Shown: one piece after another, positions 7,950 through 13,971 of the stretch
How positions within the stretch are numbered: position 1 is the stretch's first letter
How the letters are laid out: every line of letters starts with the position of its first letter
Assembly (NCBI GenBank): GCA_903838095.1
Contig: CAILXE010000259.1
Location: forward strand, 1-13,971
Direction of reading: 5' to 3'
DNA length: 13,971 nucleotides
Source of the DNA: an uncultured Chlorobiaceae bacterium
Lineage (GTDB): Bacteria; Bacteroidota; Chlorobiia; Chlorobiales; Chlorobiaceae
Translations under genes and position numbers: made by a program
Notes under the pieces: model-generated
What the model was told of the DNA's origin: nothing
Seen by the model: the letters and a program-made list of their open reading frames with translations, nothing else
Database searches by the model: none

Positions 7950-8432
7950 TTATCTGAACCAGATTGAATCCGGGTACTTGCGGTGGAGTTGTTTGTCAAA
8001 ACCGAGCCACTGGCCTGACGGAACTATGATCATCAGGATGGCAAAAAGAATCAAAGGAGGCAAAGTGAGGTTGTAATAGCCGCCAGCCGCAAAATTGAGC
8101 AGCAGGAAGAGAGCAAATGCAGCATTTGCTCTGACGGTAATTCCAAACAGAAGAGAGATAGCTATGATAAGCTCACCAATGGTCACAATCCAGGCAATGG
8201 TCAACGCATGAGGTATGGCAAAATATTCCAGATACTTCGCCTGAAATGAATTAGTGGGAAGTTCACCAAGCCTTTGGATGAAATAGCGTTGCATGAGGTC
8301 GCTCCACATCCATCCCTTCACCAGCTTGTGCCAGAAACCGTAGATAAAAAACGATGCAAAAAAATACCTGCCAAACAGAAAAAGAATGATTCCTGTCTTT
8401 CTGAGAGGATGGTTGTTTGTTTCGTCACTCAT
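7950..8432 (-). CDS. DoxX-like integral membrane protein
   Basis: This 160-residue protein belongs to the broad DoxX/DoxD-like family of four-helix inner-membrane proteins. Apparent membrane segments are about 14-34, 76-98, 102-118 and 123-140. A hydrophilic stretch lies between the first and second, with a family-like GE at 86-87 and a small-residue run LLFGITV. Relatives include the DoxD subunit of archaeal thiosulfate:quinone oxidoreductase and proteins linked to redox stress. Which of these roles applies cannot be read from the sequence, so no sulfur-oxidation role is claimed. Its ATG overlaps the purB TGA in an ATGA arrangement, so translation is probably coupled to purB. The TPR gene follows after 4 bp, suggesting the two membrane or envelope proteins are made together. 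Confidence 0.8.
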   Translation of the reverse strand: MSDETNNHPLRKTGIILFLFGRYFFASFFIYGFWHKLVKGWMWSDLMQRYFIQRLGELPTNSFQAKYLEYFAIPHALTIAWIVTIGELIIAISLLFGITVRANAAFALFLLLNFAAGGYYNLTLPPLILFAILMIIVPSGQWLGFDKQLHRKYPDSIWFR

Positions 8433-9733
8433 AACCCGTTGCGTTTGAAGATAATATCAACACTGTTTTTTAACTTCCCAAGAATTGTTTCTGTGCTGAA
8501 AAGTCTCGCGATATCGTCGGCATTGAGATAGTTCAGCAACTCTTCATCTTTCAGCAGCAGGTCACGCAGGTGAACTTTGGTTGACCAGCTCTCCATGGCG
8601 TTTCTCTGAACCAGTTTGTAGGCAACTTCACGGGTCAATCCTTTTGCCGTTAGTGCAAGAAGGACGGTTTGTGATGTGGTCAAACCATACGATGAATTGA
8701 AGTTCTCCTCCATTCTTTCCGGGTATACCAGCAAGGTATCAAGGGCCTCACTGAAGGTTCGCAGCATGTAGCAGAGGGCTGTTGTAGAGTCGGGCATGAT
8801 AATGCGTTCGACCGAGGAGTGGGAGATATCGCGTTCATGCCAGAGTGCCACGTTTTCCATGGCAGCCAGGGAGTTAGAGCGGACGACGCGGGCAAGGCCG
8901 GTAAGGCGCTCAAAGGTAATCGGGTTGCGTTTGTGCGGCATGGCCGAGCTTCCTTTCTGCCCCTTGCTGAAAAACTCTTCAGCTTCACGAACTTCAGTGC
9001 GTTGCAGGTGGCGCAGTTCAACCGAGAACTTTTCGATTGATGAGGCGATGATGGCAAGCGTTGTGGCATATTCTGCGTGACGGTCGCGCTGGAGAATCTG
9101 GGTCGAAATGGATGATGGGGACAGGCCAAGTTTCTGGCAGACAGCCGCTTCAATATCAGGCGAGAGGTGCTGGTAGGTGCCGACAGCGCCAGAAATCTTG
9201 CCGACGGAGATCGTGGCAACGGCTCTTTTCATTCGATCAAGATTGCGCAGCATCTCCTGATGCCAGAGCAGCAATTTCAGACCAAAAGTAGTAGGTTCAG
9301 CGTGAATGCCATGGGTTCTGCCCATTTCAAGGGTGTACTTGAACTCTACCGCCCGTTTTGCAAGCACTTCGATAAGACGCTCAATATCGGCGACAAGAAT
9401 TTTGCCGGCATCGCGCATCTGCATGGCAAGCGATGTATCGCCAACGTCCGACGACGTGAGTCCTTCATGAATATAGCGCGATTCAGGTCCAACATTGTTG
9501 GCGACGTTGGTCAAAAAGGCTATGACATCGTGCTTCGTCTCCTTTTCAATCTCAAGAATTTCAGCAACATTGAACGTTGCCTTTTCTTTAATGACCGCAA
9601 GTGCCTCGGCAGGCACAACCCCTGCTTCCATTCGTGCTTCAACAGCGGCAATTTCAAGCTGGAGCCAGCGCTGGAATTTGGCCTCTTCTGTCCAGATTGC
9701 AGAAATATCTTTCGGAGAATAACGTGGTATCAC
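8429..9733 (-). CDS. purB: Adenylosuccinate lyase
   Basis: PurB catalyses two steps of purine synthesis: SAICAR to AICAR plus fumarate, and adenylosuccinate to AMP plus fumarate. The 434-residue product closely follows the Bacillus-type enzyme. Markers are KHDVIAF with H68, TSSDV at 93-97, [10 protein letters not shown] at 138-147 with the catalytic His at 141, and the fumarase-superfamily loop [11 protein letters not shown] at 261-271. The start codon is GTG at 9733, placing [14 protein letters not shown] at the position of the family's usual N-terminus (M-I-x-R-Y-S). No better ATG lies upstream. It follows cca after an 88-bp gap and overlaps doxX by four bases (ATGA). Confidence 0.97.
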   Translation of the reverse strand: MIPRYSPKDISAIWTEEAKFQRWLQLEIAAVEARMEAGVVPAEALAVIKEKATFNVAEILEIEKETKHDVIAFLTNVANNVGPESRYIHEGLTSSDVGDTSLAMQMRDAGKILVADIERLIEVLAKRAVEFKYTLEMGRTHGIHAEPTTFGLKLLLWHQEMLRNLDRMKRAVATISVGKISGAVGTYQHLSPDIEAAVCQKLGLSPSSISTQILQRDRHAEYATTLAIIASSIEKFSVELRHLQRTEVREAEEFFSKGQKGSSAMPHKRNPITFERLTGLARVVRSNSLAAMENVALWHERDISHSSVERIIMPDSTTALCYMLRTFSEALDTLLVYPERMEENFNSSYGLTTSQTVLLALTAKGLTREVAYKLVQRNAMESWSTKVHLRDLLLKDEELLNYLNADDIARLFSTETILGKLKNSVDIIFKRNGL

Positions 9734-9743
9734 TTGCGGGATC

Positions 9744-9773
9744 TGTTTAGTGTTTTGTCAAAAGTTTGTTCAA
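9744..9773 (-). promoter_or_regulatory. Weak candidate promoter upstream of purB
   Basis: On the minus strand TTGAAC (9773-9768) and TAAACA (9749-9744) are 18 bases apart and end about ten bases before the purB GTG, which would give a very short leader. A TATATT lies just upstream at about 9779-9774 and could instead be a -10, but it lacks a good -35. The 88-bp gap and the possible terminator beside it make a separate purB promoter plausible. The exact site is uncertain. Confidence 0.22.
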
Positions 9774-9792
9774 TATAACGACCTGAATCGTG

Positions 9793-9820
9793 AAAAACCA
9801 CAGCTCCTGTCGGGGAGTTG
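9793..9820 (-). terminator. Possible weak terminator after cca
   Basis: On the minus strand CAACTCC (9820-9814) can pair with GGAGCTG (9807-9801) across a six-base loop, with one A-C mismatch. A TGG and then five Ts (9797-9793) follow. It starts two bases after the cca stop. The mismatch and the broken T-run make it a weak or leaky candidate, so some transcription probably continues into purB. Confidence 0.35.
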
Positions 9821-9821
9821 C

Positions 9822-11279
9822 TCAAGGCTTGTCTGAATTTGTCATCTCCTGATATATTTCCCGGATGAAGTTGAGAGCAGCATCCCGATCATAAGGGATG
9901 AGGCCGTCGATCACGGCATTTTCCATCCTTTTTTTAATGATGCCTACCGTTTTTCCTTCAGGTAGTCCGAGGAGTTGCATAATATCTTCGCCACTTACCG
10001 GGGGGCGCCATTTTGCAAGCTGATCCTTTTCTCCAACCTCAGCAATTTTGGCCTCGACAAGGTTGAAGTTGCTCATGATTCGAATGACCTTTTTCGGATT
10101 TTTGCTGGTTACGTCTGCCTTGCAGAGGGTCATGAGATCCTGCAGATCCTCTCCTGCATCGAACATGAGACGCCGTATGGCAGAATCGCTGATCTCATCT
10201 TTCGACAGTGGAATGGGACGGTGGTGAAGACGTACCATTTTCTGGACATAGTCGAGCGGATCGTGCGGCCACCGCATGTATCTGAAAATTTTTGAGACAA
10301 ATTTTATGCCGACGGCGTCATGGCCGTGAAATGTCCAGCCGGTGCTTTTTGTGAACCGTTTTGTTACCGGTTTGGCAATATCGTGCAGAAGCGCGGCAAC
10401 TCTGAGCCAGAGATTCCGGGAGTGTGCGGCAACATTATCGATAACCTGGAAGGTGTGGAAAAGAGTATCCTTGTGACCCATGCCATCCACCTGCTCAATG
10501 CCGGCCATGGCAGCCACCTCAGGCATCAACTCTTTCAGCAGTCCTGTTTCGTACAGAATCGTCAGTCCGAGTGAAGGGCGCGGGGAGAGCATGATTTTCA
10601 GAAACTCGTGACTCACTCTCTCCATCGAAACAATTCGCAGTCGTTCGCGCATTGTTTCCATTGCAGCGAGCACTTCAGGGAGTGGCTTGAAATCGAGTTG
10701 TGCCGCAAATCGTGCAGTGCGCATCATCCGAAGCGGGTCGTCGGAAAAGGTCTGTTGCGGATCAAGCGGTGTTCTCAGGATTCTGGCCTCAATATCCTCA
10801 ACTCCCTGAAAACGGTCGATAATCTGGTTTCGTCCCTCCACGTTGAGCGTGAGAGCCAGTGCGTTGATGGTGAAATCCCGTCGTGAAAGATCGTCGTCAA
10901 GCGTGCCAATAAGGGTCACCGGTTTTCTTGAATCGGTGTTATAGGACTCTTTGCGGGCGCCGACAAGTTCAACTTTGAAACTGCCTTGGATGGTGTCAGT
11001 GAGCTCAAGCTGGGCAGTGCGGAATCGTTCAAAAAGAACAAAATTTCTGCCGTGCAGTTCATCGTGCACTGTTTTTGCAAAAGATACGGGATCGCCAATC
11101 ACCATAATATCGATGTCAGCGCAGGGCCTCTGCATGAGCATGTCGCGAACGTAACCACCGACGAGGTAACAGGCTATGTCGCATTTGTCGGCAAGATCAC
11201 CTATCCGGTACAGGAGTTCTGGTATGGCGGTCAGTGAGTGTGGTGTCATGACGAGTTGGCCATTGCAATTATCACTCAT
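9822..11279 (-). CDS. cca: Class II tRNA nucleotidyltransferase / poly(A) polymerase family protein with HD domain
   Basis: This protein belongs to the family that adds CCA (or A alone) to tRNA 3' ends or poly(A) tails to RNA. The 485-residue product has the class II head: LVGGYVRD with G41-G42, then the metal-binding D55 and D57 in ADIDIMV. RRDFTINA is at 133-140 and DPLRMMRTARF at 181-191, the blocks that select and position the incoming nucleotide. An HD-type phosphohydrolase region follows, with H275, HD at 299-300 and HGHD at 318-321. The tail (430-480) is helical. CCA-adding, A-adding and poly(A) polymerase members cannot be separated reliably by eye, so the symbol is provisional. The ATG overlaps the TGA of the preceding oxidoreductase as ATGA, which supports this start over the ATG ten codons later. 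Confidence 0.88.
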   Translation of the reverse strand: MSDNCNGQLVMTPHSLTAIPELLYRIGDLADKCDIACYLVGGYVRDMLMQRPCADIDIMVIGDPVSFAKTVHDELHGRNFVLFERFRTAQLELTDTIQGSFKVELVGARKESYNTDSRKPVTLIGTLDDDLSRRDFTINALALTLNVEGRNQIIDRFQGVEDIEARILRTPLDPQQTFSDDPLRMMRTARFAAQLDFKPLPEVLAAMETMRERLRIVSMERVSHEFLKIMLSPRPSLGLTILYETGLLKELMPEVAAMAGIEQVDGMGHKDTLFHTFQVIDNVAAHSRNLWLRVAALLHDIAKPVTKRFTKSTGWTFHGHDAVGIKFVSKIFRYMRWPHDPLDYVQKMVRLHHRPIPLSKDEISDSAIRRLMFDAGEDLQDLMTLCKADVTSKNPKKVIRIMSNFNLVEAKIAEVGEKDQLAKWRPPVSGEDIMQLLGLPEGKTVGIIKKRMENAVIDGLIPYDRDAALNFIREIYQEMTNSDKP

Positions 11280-12310
11280 TCAATCGAAGCCGGGTTGGCT
11301 GCTATTTCGTCTGCAATTTTACCAGCAACCATGATGGCACGGCGTCCATCAGACGAGCTGACGGCAACTGGAGTGTTATTTCGTACAGCATTGATGAAAT
11401 GTTCAAGTTCATCACGCAGTGCATTAATTTTTGGTACTTCCGGGTGGATATAATCGAGTGCCATACCCTCCATGGTTTCATGAATTTCACCAAACTGTTC
11501 GAGTATTTTGCGTGCGGCAAAAGATTTCAGGCGGCTTTTTGATGTTACTTCATCTTGCTTGACCAGCCTGAAGACTTCCGATTTGCCGGTTGTTAAATCG
11601 AGTGATGCGTAGCTTTTTGGATTGCTGCAAAAAAAACGAAGCTTTCGCATCCGGCTGCGGCTGAGTCTGCTTGCCGTAACATTTGCCGTTGCTCCGTTGA
11701 CAAAATCGATTCGGGCAGTCGCCATGTCGAGCTCGTTTGAAAAGACCTTAACTCCTGATGCAGCAATATGTTTGATATCCGAATTGATCAGGGAGAGCAC
11801 CAGATCAATGTCGTGGATCATCAGGTCGAGCACAACAGAGACATCGGTTACCCGTTTTGAGAATCCTGTCAGTCGCTCAGCCTGAATATACATTGGACGA
11901 CCGATTTTAGCTTCAACGGCACGCAACGCAGGGTTGAAGCGTTCTATGTGGCCGACCTGTATTTGAACCTTGTTTTCAGTTTCAAGCCGGATCAATTCAT
12001 CAGCCTCTTCAACAGTTGTTGTTATTGGCTTTTCAATAAAGAGATGAAGGCCTTCGGCAAGCAGTTTTTTTGCAATCCCGAAATGTGAGCTTGTTGTTGT
12101 GGAAATAATGGCAGCATCACAGGTGGATGCAAGCTGTTCAAGTGAACTGAAGCAGGGAGTACTGTATTTTGTGGCCATCTCTTCAGCTCGTTGGCTGTTG
12201 AGATCATAAATGCCCGCCAGATGAACATCAGGCTGATCATTTGCTATTTCTGCGAGCAACTTCGTATGAAACTCTCCCAGCTTGCCTACGCCAATAACTC
12301 CAATATTCAT
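11276..12310 (-). CDS. Gfo/Idh/MocA family NAD(P)-dependent oxidoreductase
   Basis: Family members oxidise or reduce sugar or sugar-nucleotide hydroxyls using NAD(P). The 344-residue product has an N-terminal Rossmann fold with GVGKLG at 7-12 and an acidic D36 after the second strand, which suggests NAD preference. The family EKP motif is at 93-95 with catalytic K94. VGHIERFNP follows at about 119-127, and D162 and H166 in LDLMIHDID complete the catalytic set. The C-terminal alpha/beta domain has the expected length. The substrate is not readable; VGHIERFNP recalls UDP-GlcNAc 3-dehydrogenases (GnnA type), but that is a tentative memory. A good ribosome site, AGGAG, lies 8 bases before the ATG. 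It follows the MFS gene after 33 bp and overlaps cca by four bases. Confidence 0.88.
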   Translation of the reverse strand: MNIGVIGVGKLGEFHTKLLAEIANDQPDVHLAGIYDLNSQRAEEMATKYSTPCFSSLEQLASTCDAAIISTTTSSHFGIAKKLLAEGLHLFIEKPITTTVEEADELIRLETENKVQIQVGHIERFNPALRAVEAKIGRPMYIQAERLTGFSKRVTDVSVVLDLMIHDIDLVLSLINSDIKHIAASGVKVFSNELDMATARIDFVNGATANVTASRLSRSRMRKLRFFCSNPKSYASLDLTTGKSEVFRLVKQDEVTSKSRLKSFAARKILEQFGEIHETMEGMALDYIHPEVPKINALRDELEHFINAVRNNTPVAVSSSDGRRAIMVAGKIADEIAANPASIE

Positions 12311-12318
12311 ACGTTACT

Positions 12319-12323
12319 CTCCT
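12319..12323 (-). promoter_or_regulatory. Strong ribosome binding site for the oxidoreductase
   Basis: AGGAG on the minus strand lies 8 bases upstream of the ATG at 12310. It is the clearest Shine-Dalgarno sequence in the window; most other genes here lack one or depend on overlap with the upstream gene. Confidence 0.7.
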
Positions 12324-12343
12324 GTATCGATAAAATGGGTGAC

Positions 12344-13603
12344 TCAGCTTTTTGATGAGTCAAGTGCGTCAATGTTGTATTTGAAGAGATTCGTGGCAAT
12401 GATTGCTCCCACAATGGTTAATGCACCTGCCACAATATAAGGAGCATGAAAATTCATGCCGTAAAGGATGCTGCCGCTGAATGGCCCCATAATCCGGGCA
12501 AATGAGTTCACTGATTGAGACAGCCCCATAATCTGCCCCTGCTGCTGTTTATAGCTGTAGAGTGATATCATGGAGAGGTTGATTGGTGCCACGAGGCTGG
12601 TTCCGATGGCAAAAAAGAAGAGAATAACGAGGCCAAAGGAAAAGAGCGTACTCGGTGGAGCAAACGGGACAAAAAAGACGCCGATAAAGGTGAAAATATG
12701 TCCCCATAAAAAGAGTTGATGTTCCCCAAATTTTTTAATGAGTTTACTGATGAGTCCACCCTGGACGATCACAGACCAGACGCCGACATAAGCAAAAATG
12801 TAGCCAATCTGCTGGTCTGAAGCTCCAAAATACTCTTTCCAGAGCAGAATAGAGGCGAGCTGCATATTCACAATGGCTACGGTGTAGATGAAGTTGGCAA
12901 TCATCAGCAATGCCAAAGGCCTCGAACTGAATACCAGCTTGAGTCCTTCACCATACTCTCGTGTTTTCTGAGTAAAAGACGCGAGCATCGATTGCTGGGG
13001 CGCATTATTATTTTGTGACTTCTTCAGAAAAAAAGTAGCAATTTTTTGGGCACTCTTGTTTGATTCGGGAAGTAAAAAGACAGCCAGTACAAAGTCGATA
13101 AAAATCAGTGTTGCGGCGACATAGCCCACCATTTCAATGCCATAATTGTGTTTGAGCATTCCACCAACCAGTGGTCCAATGATAAATCCAATACCGAATG
13201 CCGCTCCAATCATTCCCATTGCGCCAGATCGGCTTTTGCTGTCGGTAACGTCGGTGATGTAGGCTTGTGCGGCAGCAATGTTTGCCGAGCCGGTACCCGA
13301 AAGGCCTCGGGCGAAAATGAGCAGTGGAATGGTGGATGCCTGTGCCAGCATCAGATAGGATATGGCGGTAATAAAAATGCTGATCAGCATGACGGGACGA
13401 CGGCCAATCTTGTCACTCAATTTACCCCATATCGGGGAAAATATAAACTGCATGATCGAGAAAATCGCCGCAATCAGTCCGATCATAAAGGGATTTGCGC
13501 CGAGTGCCTTGGCGTATGTTGGCAGCAAAGGAAGCACAATGCCGAATCCGATCAGATCAAGTAAAACTGTCAGTAGTAAAATGACCAGAGGAGAGCGCTT
13601 CAT
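12344..13603 (-). CDS. MFS transporter, DHA1/TCR-Tet-like drug:proton antiporter family
   Basis: This 419-residue inner-membrane protein has about twelve membrane segments in two halves, joined by a charged cytoplasmic loop near 175-225. Motif [14 protein letters not shown], is at 16-28. Motif [15 protein letters not shown], is at 60-73. The antiporter motif C, with GPLVGG, is at about 133-148. These place it with 12-helix proton antiporters of the TetA/multidrug type. Relatives export very different compounds, so neither the substrate nor any resistance phenotype can be inferred. The ATG start gives the usual short basic N-terminus before helix 1. It is the first gene of the leftward block, with a 215-bp AT-rich gap upstream and the oxidoreductase 33 bp downstream. 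Confidence 0.92.
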   Translation of the reverse strand: MKRSPLVILLLTVLLDLIGFGIVLPLLPTYAKALGANPFMIGLIAAIFSIMQFIFSPIWGKLSDKIGRRPVMLISIFITAISYLMLAQASTIPLLIFARGLSGTGSANIAAAQAYITDVTDSKSRSGAMGMIGAAFGIGFIIGPLVGGMLKHNYGIEMVGYVAATLIFIDFVLAVFLLPESNKSAQKIATFFLKKSQNNNAPQQSMLASFTQKTREYGEGLKLVFSSRPLALLMIANFIYTVAIVNMQLASILLWKEYFGASDQQIGYIFAYVGVWSVIVQGGLISKLIKKFGEHQLFLWGHIFTFIGVFFVPFAPPSTLFSFGLVILFFFAIGTSLVAPINLSMISLYSYKQQQGQIMGLSQSVNSFARIMGPFSGSILYGMNFHAPYIVAGALTIVGAIIATNLFKYNIDALDSSKS

Positions 13604-13737
13604 GACTGCAAACTGTTTTGTTCTGCTAAAGCCACAAAGATAAAAAAATTAACGCCGATTCTGATAGGGATTGCCAAAAAATGAGGGAGGTGGTTTTTTA
13701 TAAGAATAACTGAATATTTTAGCTGGGTTTGGTGCAA
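13604..13737 (-). promoter_or_regulatory. AT-rich leader and probable promoter region of the MFS gene
   Basis: The MFS gene is the first after a strong terminator, so its promoter should lie here. On the minus strand TATCTTTG at 13642-13635 matches the TAnnTTTG -7 box known from Bacteroidetes and ends about 31 bases before the ATG. No TTG sits at the usual distance upstream, and it is not known whether this organism uses that box. No Shine-Dalgarno is seen before the ATG and no gene was found in the gap. Confidence 0.3.
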
Positions 13738-13788
13738 GACAAAAAAATACTCTTAAAAATTCTGAAATGTTTAAGAGTATTTTTTGTC
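13738..13788. terminator. Long AT-rich inverted repeat, bidirectional terminator
   Basis: A left arm at 13738-13757 (GAC, seven As, then TACTCTTAAA) is matched by a right arm at 13770-13788 (TTTAAGAGTA, six Ts, GTC). The arms are complementary over about 19 bases apart from one extra A, with a 12-base loop at 13758-13769. The core stem with flanking A- and T-runs is the classic two-way intrinsic terminator. It lies 30 bases past the stop of the minus-strand TPR gene and before the MFS leader, so its main job is probably to end the TPR transcript. Confidence 0.8.
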
Positions 13789-13818
13789 GTCTGATTCTCA
13801 TGAATAGGGTGTCATAGT

Positions 13819-13971
13819 TTACTGCAAAGTACTATGAAATTTCTCGGCAAATTTATAGTCCAATGTGGCCCCCTGTTTATCACCCATAGCTTCTTTTATT
13901 TTTCCTCTATGAGCGTAAGCTTCACCGTAAGCTGGGTTAAGATCTATTGCTTTTGAATAGTCGGCTAAGGC
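13819..13971 (-). CDS. TPR-repeat protein, C-terminal fragment (starts beyond the window)
   Basis: The last 50 codons of a minus-strand gene are visible, ending in TAA at 13821-13819. The frame begins ALADYSKAIDLNPAYGEAYA and continues HRGKIKEAMGDKQGATLDY. This is the end of one tetratricopeptide repeat (DYSKAIDLNP), a nearly complete second one, and a short tail FAEKFHSTLQ. The wording is that of proteins built from many near-identical 34-residue TPR units, so the full protein is probably a larger scaffold. The start, any signal peptide and the number of repeats are outside the window. The long inverted-repeat terminator follows 30 bases after the stop. Confidence 0.85.
   Translation of the reverse strand, partial: ALADYSKAIDLNPAYGEAYAHRGKIKEAMGDKQGATLDYKFAEKFHSTLQ

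Noticed and set aside
7946..7999. TTG start for the TPR gene adding 18 residues
   Set aside because: It overlaps doxX and pushes the signal-like segment inward; the ATG 4 bp after the doxX stop gives a normal signal peptide.
9167..9778. Open frame of about 200 codons on the plus strand opposite purB
   Set aside because: purB is certain on the other strand; the frame has no family resemblance and runs across the purB start.
12344..13603. Reading the MFS transporter as a tetracycline resistance gene
   Set aside because: The TetA-like motifs are shared by many antiporters, the gene sits in a housekeeping block, and there are no mobile-element signs.
13677..13709. Tiny plus-strand frame of ten codons (ATG AGG GAG GTG ...) before the inverted repeat
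   Set aside because: No ribosome site before the ATG, no conservation evidence, and the next gene on that strand is absent, so a leader peptide has nothing to regulate.
13813..13835. Small CATAGT/ACTATG inverted repeat around the end of the partial TPR gene
   Set aside because: Only six bases pair with a long loop and no T-run; the strong terminator just beyond explains transcription ending.

Overview
This window reads as ordinary chromosomal DNA with mostly housekeeping genes. The best guess for the source is a green sulfur bacterium (Chlorobi/Chlorobiaceae) or a close relative in the Bacteroidetes-Chlorobi group. This rests on remembered family resemblance: the DUF3109 protein, the long HslU, the HslV with an N-terminal extension, and the general wording of the proteins. 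It does not rest on a search. The base composition looks even across the window apart from an AT-rich gap near 13.6-13.8 kb. No tRNA, rRNA, CRISPR array, insertion sequence or phage gene was seen.

Layout. Block 1 (33-2294, minus strand) holds folD then radA, 6 bp apart: one-carbon metabolism followed by a recombination/repair ATPase. A 164-bp divergent promoter region (2295-2458) separates it from block 2. Block 2 (2459-7118, plus strand) holds a cysteine-rich DUF3109 protein, rpoN (sigma-54), hslV, hslU and aroQ. DUF3109 and rpoN overlap by one base (TAATG). rpoN and hslV are 3 bp apart. hslV-hslU and hslU-aroQ have larger gaps of 67 bp and about 110 bp. Block 3 (7124-13603, minus strand, read right to left) holds an MFS transporter, a Gfo/Idh/MocA oxidoreductase, a class II tRNA nucleotidyltransferase (CCA-adding or poly(A) polymerase family), purB, a DoxX-like membrane protein and a secreted TPR protein. 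Several joints look translationally coupled: ATGA overlaps at oxidoreductase/cca and purB/doxX, and a 4-bp gap between doxX and the TPR gene. Blocks 2 and 3 converge at about 7120, where a small hairpin with six Ts probably ends aroQ transcription from inside the 3' end of the opposite gene.

The right edge (13819-13971) holds the last 50 codons of another TPR protein on the minus strand, which begins outside the window. A long AT-rich inverted repeat with A- and T-runs (13738-13788) separates it from the MFS gene and looks like a strong bidirectional terminator.

How the genes relate: HslV and HslU form one ATP-dependent protease. RpoN is the alternative sigma factor that in such bacteria commonly serves nitrogen fixation and other activator-driven genes. 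FolD, PurB and AroQ feed folate/purine and aromatic synthesis. The other neighbours share transcription units without an obvious common pathway. No clear novel multi-gene system is visible. The points most worth following are the DUF3109-rpoN coupling, the TPR protein that resembles eukaryotic RMDN proteins, the HslV propeptide and the possible sugar-nucleotide role of the oxidoreductase.
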